DNA of 64,000 nucleotides from JAPOXR01 sp964291445 (GTDB lineage: Bacteria > Pseudomonadota > Alphaproteobacteria > Rhodobacterales > Rhodobacteraceae), in the NCBI GenBank assembly GCA_964291445.2, contig OZ219862.1, positions 868,001 through 932,000 of the forward strand. Direction: 5' to 3'. A model generated the notes under the pieces. That model was not told where the DNA came from. It did not search any database and was given only the letters and a program-made list of their open reading frames with translations. A program made the translations under genes and the position numbers. Of this stretch, positions 27,527-34,670 are shown one piece after another; positions within the stretch are counted from its first letter, which is position 1; each line of letters begins with the position of its first letter.

Positions 27527-28882
27527 TCAATGGCCGCCCAGCCAGGACGGCAGCCATTCGCCATGGGCGCCGACGAGCCGATCCACCATGTCGGTGATCT
27601 GTTCCAGGTCAAGTTCGGCGGCGGTGTGGGGATCCATCATTGCCGCATGGTAGACATGATCCCGGTTCTCCTGCATCAGCGCCGCCACGGTAAGTTCCTG
27701 GACATTGATGTTGGTTCGCATGATCGCCGTCAGTTGCGGCGGCAGCGACCCCATCTTGACCGGCTGAATGCCGTTGCGGTCGACCAGGCAGGGAACCTCG
27801 ACCGCGCTTCGGGCTGGCAGGGAGGAAATCAGGCCGTGATTCGGAACATTGCCGTAGATGACCGAACGGCTTCCGGTGCAGACCGAATTGATGATATCGG
27901 ATGCGTATTCGCGGCTTGGCTCGACCGGAATGGTATCGGCCGTGCGAAATTCCGTTGACTGCCGCTCCCAATCCTCGATCTGCCGTTCGCAACGGGCCGG
28001 ATACTCATCGAGAGGAATGGCGAATTTCTCCACCAGATCCGCTCGTCCCTCCTTGATGAACCAGGGAACATATTCGGCGAAATGCTCCGAGCTCTCGGTC
28101 ACGAAATACCCCAGCCTCATCATCACCTCGTAGCGAACCAGGTTCGGACAATTCGGCTCATGCCGGTTCGGCTTGGGAATTCGGCCGGCACGGTAGCCCT
28201 CGATCAGCCGCGGATAGAGATCCTCGTGGCTACCGTCGGTGCAGGCCTCCTCCAGGGTCAGGAAGAATGCCATGTGGTTGATGCCGGCGCTGCGGAACCT
28301 GATCCGTTCCGGCGACAAATCCAGATCCCAGGCCAGATCCTCGATCGTCCACTGGACCGAGTGGCAAAGTCCGACCGCCTTGATCGCCGGAAATTTCTCG
28401 GCAATCGCCCACATGTTGATTGCCATTGGATTGACGTATTGGAGCATCAGGGCGTTCGGGCAGAGTTCAAGCATGTCGGCGCACAGGCTCCACAGATGCG
28501 GAACCGTGCGCAGGCCGCGCATGATACCGCCAATACCGAGCGTATCGCCGATGGTCTGCCGCAGGCCGAATGCCTTCGGGATCTCGAAATCGGTCACGGT
28601 TCCCGGCCGGTATCCGCCAATCTGGAAGGCAACGATCACGAAATCCGCACCTTCGATCGCCTGGCGTTGGCTGGTATGGGTGGTCACCCTGGCGCCGGGC
28701 GCCAGTTGCCGGACCAGCTTGCTGGTCACCACATGGGCATCGTCGAGCCTTGCCTCGTCGATATCCATCAGGGCCAGATGCGCCCGTTGCATCGCCTCCA
28801 TTTGAAGAATGTCGCCGACGAGATTCCTCAGGAATACGGTCGAGCCCGCACCGATGAAGGCTATTCTTGGAGTATTGGCCAT
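27527..28882 (-). CDS. Glycoside hydrolase family 4 (alpha-galactosidase / alpha-glucuronidase type)
   Basis: 451 residues. GH4 enzymes use NAD+ and a divalent metal in an elimination-addition mechanism. Seen: the N-terminal Rossmann motif IAFIGAGSTVFLRNLVGDIL, YVNPMAINMWAI, the metal-binding GLCHSVQ and GINHMAFFL (Cys and His ligands). Closer in pattern to MelA-type alpha-galactosidases than to 6-phospho enzymes, but I cannot fix the substrate. Same strand as the GH2 gene, and divergent from dgoK. Confidence 0.9.
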   Translation of the reverse strand: MANTPRIAFIGAGSTVFLRNLVGDILQMEAMQRAHLALMDIDEARLDDAHVVTSKLVRQLAPGARVTTHTSQRQAIEGADFVIVAFQIGGYRPGTVTDFEIPKAFGLRQTIGDTLGIGGIMRGLRTVPHLWSLCADMLELCPNALMLQYVNPMAINMWAIAEKFPAIKAVGLCHSVQWTIEDLAWDLDLSPERIRFRSAGINHMAFFLTLEEACTDGSHEDLYPRLIEGYRAGRIPKPNRHEPNCPNLVRYEVMMRLGYFVTESSEHFAEYVPWFIKEGRADLVEKFAIPLDEYPARCERQIEDWERQSTEFRTADTIPVEPSREYASDIINSVCTGSRSVIYGNVPNHGLISSLPARSAVEVPCLVDRNGIQPVKMGSLPPQLTAIMRTNINVQELTVAALMQENRDHVYHAAMMDPHTAAELDLEQITDMVDRLVGAHGEWLPSWLGGH

Positions 28883-29383
28883 CGATCAATCCAGCTTCCG
28901 GTCGATCCCCGTCCATTATCCGCAAGCGCATCAAAACGGAACATGGAGATCCGCCAGCCGAATCGGTTTCGGGTGGACAATTCGCGTGCATGGCATGCGG
29001 AATGGACAGGCCCTGTCCAACCCGCCCCTCGCCGGCACGGCAGGGCCGGCCGAAGCCGGTCCGCCCGGCAGGAAGGCCATCGGTCCGGAAGAGGCTTCCG
29101 GCCGGCCCGTTCCGGCACACTCTCCTCGCTGTCAACGAAGCCGGTCGGCGGCGGCCCTGTAATCTGGTCGGCGAATCGGGTAGCTGCAGGCAAGTCGAGG
29201 TTACAATGCCGTATTGCTACATGTTGTTCAGCTGTCACCCACCCCCGTCGAGGTTGAATGCCCGGGGCATTCCCGGCCCGAGGGCCCATGTCGCCGTCAT
29301 TTCCCGGTGCCGTGGAGCCGGAAAGGACGGCTCCCGCCGACATTGGCACCGCGGCATTGTTCGGCAATCATCGGGAGTGTCCG
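28883..29383. other. Divergent regulatory region GH4 / dgoK
   Basis: About 500 bases between divergent sugar genes, so both promoters and any operator should lie here. I see no clear inverted repeat or promoter. No gene supported. Confidence 0.45.
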
Positions 29384-30295
29384 GTGACCTGTCCTGACTG
29401 GATCGGCATTGACTGGGGAACCACCCATCTTCGGGCCTGGGGAATGCGCGAGGATGGTGGGATCTGCAACAGGGCCAGTTCCGACCAGGGAATGGCAAGG
29501 CTGGAGCCTGGCGGTTTCAGACCGGCCCTCCTGGACCTGGTCGGTGAGTGGCTGCCAAAGGGAGCGTCGATTCCGGCAGTGGCCTGCGGCATGGTGGGCG
29601 CCGATGGCGGCTGGATCCATGCACCCTATCGTTGCACGCCCTGCGTTCCGGTGACACCGCAATCCCTGGTATCGCCGCATGAATCCTGTCCGGGATTGAT
29701 GGTGTCGGTGATTGCCGGGCTCAAATTTGTCGGCCCGGAGCCGGATGTCATGCGTGGCGAGGAGACCCAGATTGCCGGCCTGTTGGCAACCGCGCCCGGG
29801 TTTGACGGCGTCGCCTGCCTGCCGGGAACCCACACCAAGTGGGTCCGGGTCGGCTCCGGCAGGGTCGAAAGCTTCCGGACTTTCATGACCGGCGAGTTGT
29901 TCCAATTGCTGGCGACGGGCTCGCTGCTGCGGCATTCGGTTGCGTGCTCCGGCTGGTCCGGTGACGAATTCTCGGCGGCGGTCGGGCAGGGAATGCAGCA
30001 GCCGACGGCGCTGGCCAACCATCTCTTCGGAATCAGGGCCAGCGCATTGACGGCCGGGCTGAAGCCCGAGGCGGCGCGGGCGCGCCTGTCCGGGCTGCTG
30101 ATCGGGGCGGAGCTGCAGTCAATCCGATCGCTGTGGGAGAATCGTGAGTTGGTCCTGGTCGGGTCAGGACCGGCAACCGATGCCTATTCGGCGGCCATTG
30201 GCCTCACCGGGAAGCCTTTCCGGACCGTTGACTCTGAAGACGCGGTGCTTGCCGGCCTTGCTTCGGCGCTCGGGATGGCCGGGGGCAGGCGATGA
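29384..30295 (+). CDS. dgoK: 2-dehydro-3-deoxygalactonokinase DgoK
   Basis: Phosphorylates 2-keto-3-deoxygalactonate in the De Ley-Doudoroff route. 303 residues from the GTG at 29384. Seen: the sugar-kinase start WIGIDWGTTHLRAW, the middle MRGEETQIAGLL, PGTHTKWVRV and LVGSGPATDAYSAA. The frame opens at 29258, but the GTG has a GGGAG site upstream and the family is this length. Its stop overlaps the dgoA ATG (ATGA), so both are coupled. Confidence 0.9.
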   Translation: MTCPDWIGIDWGTTHLRAWGMREDGGICNRASSDQGMARLEPGGFRPALLDLVGEWLPKGASIPAVACGMVGADGGWIHAPYRCTPCVPVTPQSLVSPHESCPGLMVSVIAGLKFVGPEPDVMRGEETQIAGLLATAPGFDGVACLPGTHTKWVRVGSGRVESFRTFMTGELFQLLATGSLLRHSVACSGWSGDEFSAAVGQGMQQPTALANHLFGIRASALTAGLKPEAARARLSGLLIGAELQSIRSLWENRELVLVGSGPATDAYSAAIGLTGKPFRTVDSEDAVLAGLASALGMAGGRR

Positions 30296-30924
30296 CCAGG
30301 CCGCTGATCGCCATTCTGCGGGGGATACGACCTGACCAGGTCATCGAGGTCGGCGACATCCTGCTGGCAGCGGGCTTCGAGACCATCGAAATCCCGCTCA
30401 ATTCGCCGCAACCGTTTGACAGCATCCGGCTCCTGGTCGACGCCTTCGGCGACCGGGCCACCATCGGGGCCGGAACCGTGCTGGCGCCGGATGAGGTCCA
30501 CCGGGCCTTCGCCTGCGGCTCCCGGATCATTGTCTCGCCGAATACCGACCGGGATGTCATTGCCGCCACCAGGGAGCTGAACATGCAGTCCTGGCCAGGG
30601 GCATTCACCCCGACCGAATGCCTTGCTGCCCTCCGGGCCGGCGCCGACGGCCTCAAGATCTTTCCCGCCGGCCTCGTCGGTATTGCCGGCATTGGCGCCA
30701 TCCGCGCCGTGCTGCCGGCGGGAACGAAGCTTTACGCGGTTGGCGGCGTCGAGCCGGGTGGGTTCCGTGCCTGGCTGCAAGGCGGGATTGACGGGTTCGG
30801 AATCGGATCTGCGCTGTTCCAGCCGGGCATGGCACTTGACGACATCCGCAGGAATTCACATCTCATGGTTGACGCCTATGACCGCGCCGTCGCCCGGATG
30901 ACCGACAACCAGACGATTCGATGA
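30292..30924 (+). CDS. dgoA: 2-dehydro-3-deoxy-6-phosphogalactonate aldolase DgoA
   Basis: Class I aldolase giving pyruvate and glyceraldehyde-3-phosphate. 210 residues. Seen: PLIAILRGIRPDQ, the Schiff-base Lys in GADGLKIFPA (about residue 124) and the phosphate-binding AVGGVEPGG. With dgoK this gives the last two steps of galactonate use; dgoD and a galactose dehydrogenase are not in the window. The ATGA overlap with the next gene couples translation. Confidence 0.92.
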   Translation: MTRPLIAILRGIRPDQVIEVGDILLAAGFETIEIPLNSPQPFDSIRLLVDAFGDRATIGAGTVLAPDEVHRAFACGSRIIVSPNTDRDVIAATRELNMQSWPGAFTPTECLAALRAGADGLKIFPAGLVGIAGIGAIRAVLPAGTKLYAVGGVEPGGFRAWLQGGIDGFGIGSALFQPGMALDDIRRNSHLMVDAYDRAVARMTDNQTIR

Positions 30925-31649
30925 TCTCGAAATTTCTGCTGCTGCTGGCACCCCTGGTCTATGCCCTTGCCATGTTCAGGGTCTCGGCCTTCCAGACCCG
31001 TCGTCGCCTGCGCCGGCAGTCGACATCCCTGTCTGATCCGAAGCTCCAGCGCCTTAACGCCCGGCTGGCCTCCGCCGCCGGAATTCCGGAGATCACGACC
31101 TCGATCTACGAGGTCGGCACCGTGAACGGTCTGACCACGCCCGAGGGAGATCTCTACCTGACCCGGGGGCTGTTCGAATGCTACCGGCGAGGCGAAATCT
31201 CGGCGGAGGAACTGAGTTCGGTCACCGCCCATGAACTCGGTCACGTGGCTCTCGGCCATGGCAAGCGGCGGCTGACGGTGTTCGCTGGCCAGAATGCGGC
31301 CCGCATGCTGCTTGGATTCATGCTTGGCCGCTTCATACCATTCGTCGGCCCGTCCATTGCCGACGGCCTGACCAGCCTGCTGGTCTCGCGGCTGTCCCGC
31401 GACGACGAGTATGCCGCTGACAAGTATGCAAGCGCCCTGCTGATCAAGGCCGGGCTCGGAACCGGAGTGCAGAAAACCATGCTGCAAAGCCTCGAGCACA
31501 TGACCGGCCATACCGGGGGTGCAGTCGCCTGGCTGATGAGCCACCCGCCCATTCCGAAACGAATCGCCGCCATCGAGAATAATGAACGGCGCTGGAAATC
31601 CCCGGACGGGCCGGATCACAATACCGATCTGGCCAGGCTGGTCAGGTAG
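30921..31649 (+). CDS. M48 family zinc metallopeptidase
   Basis: 242 residues, membrane-anchored. Seen: an N-terminal hydrophobic segment LLLLAPLVYALAMF, the zinc motif HELGH (about residue 101) with the downstream Asp in DEYAADKYA, and a C-terminal SHPPIPKRIAAI. M48 peptidases (HtpX, Oma1, YcaL-type) handle membrane or periplasmic protein quality. The ATG overlaps the dgoA stop (ATGA). Why a peptidase is coupled to a sugar aldolase is unknown. Confidence 0.9.
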   Translation: MISKFLLLLAPLVYALAMFRVSAFQTRRRLRRQSTSLSDPKLQRLNARLASAAGIPEITTSIYEVGTVNGLTTPEGDLYLTRGLFECYRRGEISAEELSSVTAHELGHVALGHGKRRLTVFAGQNAARMLLGFMLGRFIPFVGPSIADGLTSLLVSRLSRDDEYAADKYASALLIKAGLGTGVQKTMLQSLEHMTGHTGGAVAWLMSHPPIPKRIAAIENNERRWKSPDGPDHNTDLARLVR

Positions 31650-31984
31650 TCCCGTCCATCTCCTCGACATACAGTTGCTGGAAATGATGAACCGCGTGTT
31701 CGCTCAGCTCCGGATGCTCGTCATCGACAACGAACCTGCCCTGGTTGTAGCCGAATGACTTCAGGCCCCTCTGCACGCTCTCGCGCCCTGTCCATTGATC
31801 AATCGAGATCTGAACACGATCGAATCATTCGGCTGTTCGGCGATCATGACGGCGAACACATCGATTCGCCGCGCCCCGCTTTCCGACCACGGCCAGGCAA
31901 TACTCGCGGCCCTGCCGCCACCCGAGAGCCCTCCAGGCAGGACGGCATTGGCGGGCGAGGTTTTGTCGACCCCGGCGGCAATCC
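31650..31984. other. Scar zone after the M48 gene
   Basis: About 335 bases without an intact gene. On the minus strand, 31642-31824 is open for 60 codons with no ATG (a GTG lies at 31776) and translates as DQWTGRESVQRGLKSFGYN then a C-terminal RFVVDDEHPELSEHAVHHF segment. It looks like ordinary protein but I cannot place it. A decayed gene end or a small unknown gene are both possible. Confidence 0.4.
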
Positions 31985-32530
31985 GAGCGAATCGAGCTGC
32001 AGGGCGCCATCCGCCAGCTTGCCGTTCGCCCGGCCCTCGGGCACGGGGAGGCGAGGCTGCTGTCGCGGCTTCTCGATGACGAGCATCCACAGGGCGCGGT
32101 CCAGCATGGCGGCCGCCAGCTTCGCTACCTGATCGGCTCGGCGCATGGCTGGCTCGGCGGTTTCGTCTTTGCCGGCCCGTCGGCGGTGCTCGCCCCTGGG
32201 ACCGGTGGATCGGCTGGGATTTCCGGGCCCGGGCTTCGGGTCTTGACCGGGAGGTCGGCATGTCGCGCTTTCTCGTCCGCCGGGATGTCCGCTGCCGGAT
32301 GCTGGCCTCGAAGGCGCTGGGCCTGTACCTGCGCCGCCCGGCCGCGGATTTCGAGGCCCGCGACGGGGTCCGGCCGCTGCTGGCCGAGACCTTTTCCGGT
32401 CCGGATTTCAGCGGCACCTGCCTGGCTGCGGCCGGCTGGAGATGGGTCGGCGCGAGTTCGGGGCGCGGCCGGCTGGTCCAGCGCATCGCCGAGCAACACC
32501 GCTGCGTTCCGGGCATGCAGTTTGCGGACG
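31985..32530 (+). pseudogene. DUF4338 (DruA-like) transposase remnant
   Basis: The protein is split over two frames. Frame 1 (about 31990-32197) gives RIELQGAIRQLAV, RLLDDEHPQGAVQHGGRQL and RYLIGSAHGWLGGFVFAGP. A shift near 32195 leads to DRWIGWDF, VGMSRFLVRRDVRCRMLASK and LLAETFSGPDFSGTCLAAAGW with SSGRGRL. This is the DUF4338 core that I recall from DruA-like proteins and the linked transposase family. There is no intact start, and homology fades after about 32530, so this is a fossil. Further pieces to about 32690 (for example AIAMHAAIGSAFRA) may be its C-terminal half, less surely. Confidence 0.75.
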
Positions 32531-32799
32531 GCCGGCAAACACCGCCCCAACGCCGAATGCCGTGGCGCCGCAATCGCCATGCACGCGGCCATCGGCTCTG
32601 CCTTCAGAGCACCCGGCAGTCCGGCCCGATGTCGCCATGTTCAATCTCCCCGGTTGTGATTCTGCCACTCCCTCTCCTACAACGGCTTCGCTTCCGAACG
32701 GCCCTTATCTCCGTCCGCGATGCCAGACCTCGCCGCCCGCAAGAGAATATTCTAGACAGGGATTGCCCATTCGTGCATTTTTGTGCGAGACTACCGGCC

Positions 32800-33012
32800 G
32801 TGAACGGGCGTGAATTCATAACGAGGGTGAGAAGGCTGGCGCGCAGGAACGGGACGCCGTCAGGTTCGACAGGACGAGGGGCAAGGGCAGCCACGGCACC
32901 CCTCTATTACGGCGACCGCCATACCGTGGTGAAGGACCGCAGGAAGCCGCTCAAGACCGGCACGCTCCGCGGAATGTGCAAGCAACTCGGCATCGACCCG
33001 GACGACCTTTAG
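32800..33012 (+). pseudogene. hicA: HicA toxin, coding sequence with two compensating indels
   Basis: HicA toxins are small double-stranded-RNA-binding-domain mRNA interferases with a catalytic His in a G-S-H-G motif. The frame runs from the GTG at 32800 for 70 codons and ends TLRGMCKQLGIDPDDL, with YYGDRHTVVKDRRK upstream. But the centre reads SGSTGRGARAATAP in this frame, while the neighbouring frame over 32853-32901 reads VRFDRTRGKGSHGT. One base lost at the GGG run (32851-32853) and one gained in the CCCC run (32899-32902) explains it. The read product lacks the catalytic His. hicB follows after 12 bases. Confidence 0.8.
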
Positions 33013-33024
33013 GGAGCTCCTATC

Positions 33025-33459
33025 ATGGCAACGCGATACCGCTACCCCATCGACCTCCACGAGGAGCGCGAAGGCGGATATTCGGTCACCTTCCCCGACT
33101 TCGACGAGGCGTTCACGGACGGCGAGACGCTCGCCGAGGCGGTGGCGGAAGCCGCGGACTGCCTGGAGGAGGCGCTCGCGGGCCGTATCGCGCGGCGCGA
33201 GGACATTCCGGCGCCGAGCCCGGCCAGGGGCCGGCCGGCGGCGGTTCCGGGCGCGGTGCTGGCCGCCAAGGCGGCGCTTTACGAGGCGCTGCGCGAAGAG
33301 CGGCTGTCCAACAGCGCCTTCGCATCGGCAATGGGCGTCCAGGAGAGCGAAGTCCGCCGCATGCTCAACCCCCGCCACGCCACCAAGATCGGCCGTCTGG
33401 AAGAAGCCCTGGCCCGCTTCAGCAAGCGCCTGGTGGTTACAGTGGAAGAAGCCGCCTGA
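33025..33459 (+). CDS. hicB: HicB antitoxin
   Basis: 144 residues. The N-terminal HicB partial RNase-H fold (YPIDLHEEREGGYSVTFPDF, DGETLAEAVAEAADCLEEAL) binds and blocks HicA. The C-terminal part (about 90-135) carries an xre-like helix-turn-helix with SAFASAMGVQESEVRRML for binding its own operator. The gene is intact although hicA is not, so it may persist only as a repressor or be a relic. Its GC content matches the surroundings. Confidence 0.92.
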   Translation: MATRYRYPIDLHEEREGGYSVTFPDFDEAFTDGETLAEAVAEAADCLEEALAGRIARREDIPAPSPARGRPAAVPGAVLAAKAALYEALREERLSNSAFASAMGVQESEVRRMLNPRHATKIGRLEEALARFSKRLVVTVEEAA

Positions 33460-33800
33460 GCTTCGACCGTTGGCGGGGAAATCGGTGTTTCCGCGGTAGC
33501 CGCTTTAGCATCCGAAACCGGGCTGCCAGCACGTGCTGACGGACGCCGGGATCGGCGGAACTTCAACGGCGAGTCGGCTCGCGGCGAAGCGGCGGGCCAA
33601 CTGCAGTCTCCGGAGGCCGGCCAGACCCTGACCACGAGTCTTGCCTTTATCAATCTCCAATTCGGCCATTGGCAGACCGGTCCAACGGAACAGGGCTGCG
33701 CCCCCGCAGGCCGATATTCGTCACAGGGTCGTTGAAATTGCAGTCGCACGGACGGCGTGCGCTGCCGCCCCGGCGGCGCCGGGGCGGTCTGGCGTGAAGG
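33460..33800. other. Intergenic region after hicB
   Basis: About 340 bases. No gene, RNA or repeat I recognise. Frames are low-complexity Arg/Ala/Pro. Confidence 0.4.
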
Positions 33801-33968
33801 CTACCGGGCCGTGCGGGGATGGAGGGCGGTGTGAATTCCAGCATCTGCCAGGCGCCGCAAGCGGCGGATTGCCGACCGGAACATCTGCCGCATCGCCTGG
33901 GCACGAAGCTCCGATGCCTTTTCCTGGATGGCCGCGTAATCAGTGCTGCCGGGTTGAATCTGTTGCAT
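33801..33968 (-). CDS. 55-aa protein, RSP_7527-like
   Basis: A small gene: ATG at 33968 preceded by a near-perfect CAGGAGG ribosome site about 5 bases upstream, TAG at 33801-33803. The translation MQQIQPGSTDYAAIQEKASE then LRAQAMRQMFRSAIRRLRRL is one amphipathic, Arg-rich helix pair. It resembles the RSP_7527 family of small Rhodobacterales proteins of unknown function, which begin with a similar I-x-R-A-x-x-L-R-A-x-A pattern. No membrane span. It stands alone between hicB and soxG. Confidence 0.65.
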   Translation of the reverse strand: MQQIQPGSTDYAAIQEKASELRAQAMRQMFRSAIRRLRRLADAGIHTALHPRTAR

Positions 33969-34115
33969 GACGACCTCCTGTTGCTGTCAGCCCATGACAT
34001 ATGAACGCTGCGCCCGGATTCGAGGTGAATTTGGGCAAAGCCGGTTTGCAGCCAGCGCATGGCGCAAGCGGGGACAGTGTCGAGGTCGATGTCGTGCTGC
34101 GGTGGCTGACGATGG

Positions 34116-34670
34116 TCAGGTCTGGCGGTGATAGAATTCCAGCCTGCGCCCCGGCGTGGTCGCACGTTCGAGCCATCCGGCCAGGTAGTCGGCTTCCGAT
34201 CTCCTGCAGATCAGCCTGGCGCATTCCTGGTTCGGCAACCAGAAGGCGGCCTGGACCTGGCCGATCCGCGACCGCCTGAAATCTCCCACGCGGAAACTCC
34301 CGATGGACAGATCGGTGGGTGTGCCCTTGGCCAGGACGTCGCGAACATCCCCTGTCACCTCGAACTCCGCCCGCATGTCGGACACGACGACAGCCAAGTG
34401 ATGAATGTCCCGCAGGCCGGTGGACAGGTTGCGGCAGAGCTTGCCGGCGACGCCGGTTTTGCACATCACCAGCAATTCATCCGGTGACATCCACGCCGAA
34501 TCGATGCCGTCCCTGTGCACGATCCGCCCCTTTCCGGGAACCGGGCAACCAGCTTCGGCCAGGGCGGATGCAAATTCCCTGTTGCCCAGCCGACCGCGGA
34601 CCATGACCATGCCGCGCGGCAGCACCGGGCTGAAGCCGCTGTTGGCGCTCGTGCCTGACGGCTCAACCAT
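34116..34670 (-). CDS. soxG: Sarcosine oxidase gamma subunit
   Basis: The small subunit of heterotetrameric sarcosine oxidase (sarcosine + O2 + H2O to glycine, formaldehyde / methylene-THF, H2O2). 184 residues; GcvT-fold remnant with DSAWMSPDELLVMC and LIGSFRVGDFRRSRIGQVQAAFWL-like segment GSFRVGDFRRSRIGQVQ. Last of soxB-soxD-soxA-soxG; its start overlaps the soxA stop by 8 bases. Confidence 0.92.
   Translation of the reverse strand: MVEPSGTSANSGFSPVLPRGMVMVRGRLGNREFASALAEAGCPVPGKGRIVHRDGIDSAWMSPDELLVMCKTGVAGKLCRNLSTGLRDIHHLAVVVSDMRAEFEVTGDVRDVLAKGTPTDLSIGSFRVGDFRRSRIGQVQAAFWLPNQECARLICRRSEADYLAGWLERATTPGRRLEFYHRQT

Noticed and set aside
33650..34165. 171-codon minus-strand frame between hicB and soxG
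   Set aside because: It overlaps the better supported 55-aa gene in another frame and has no motif.
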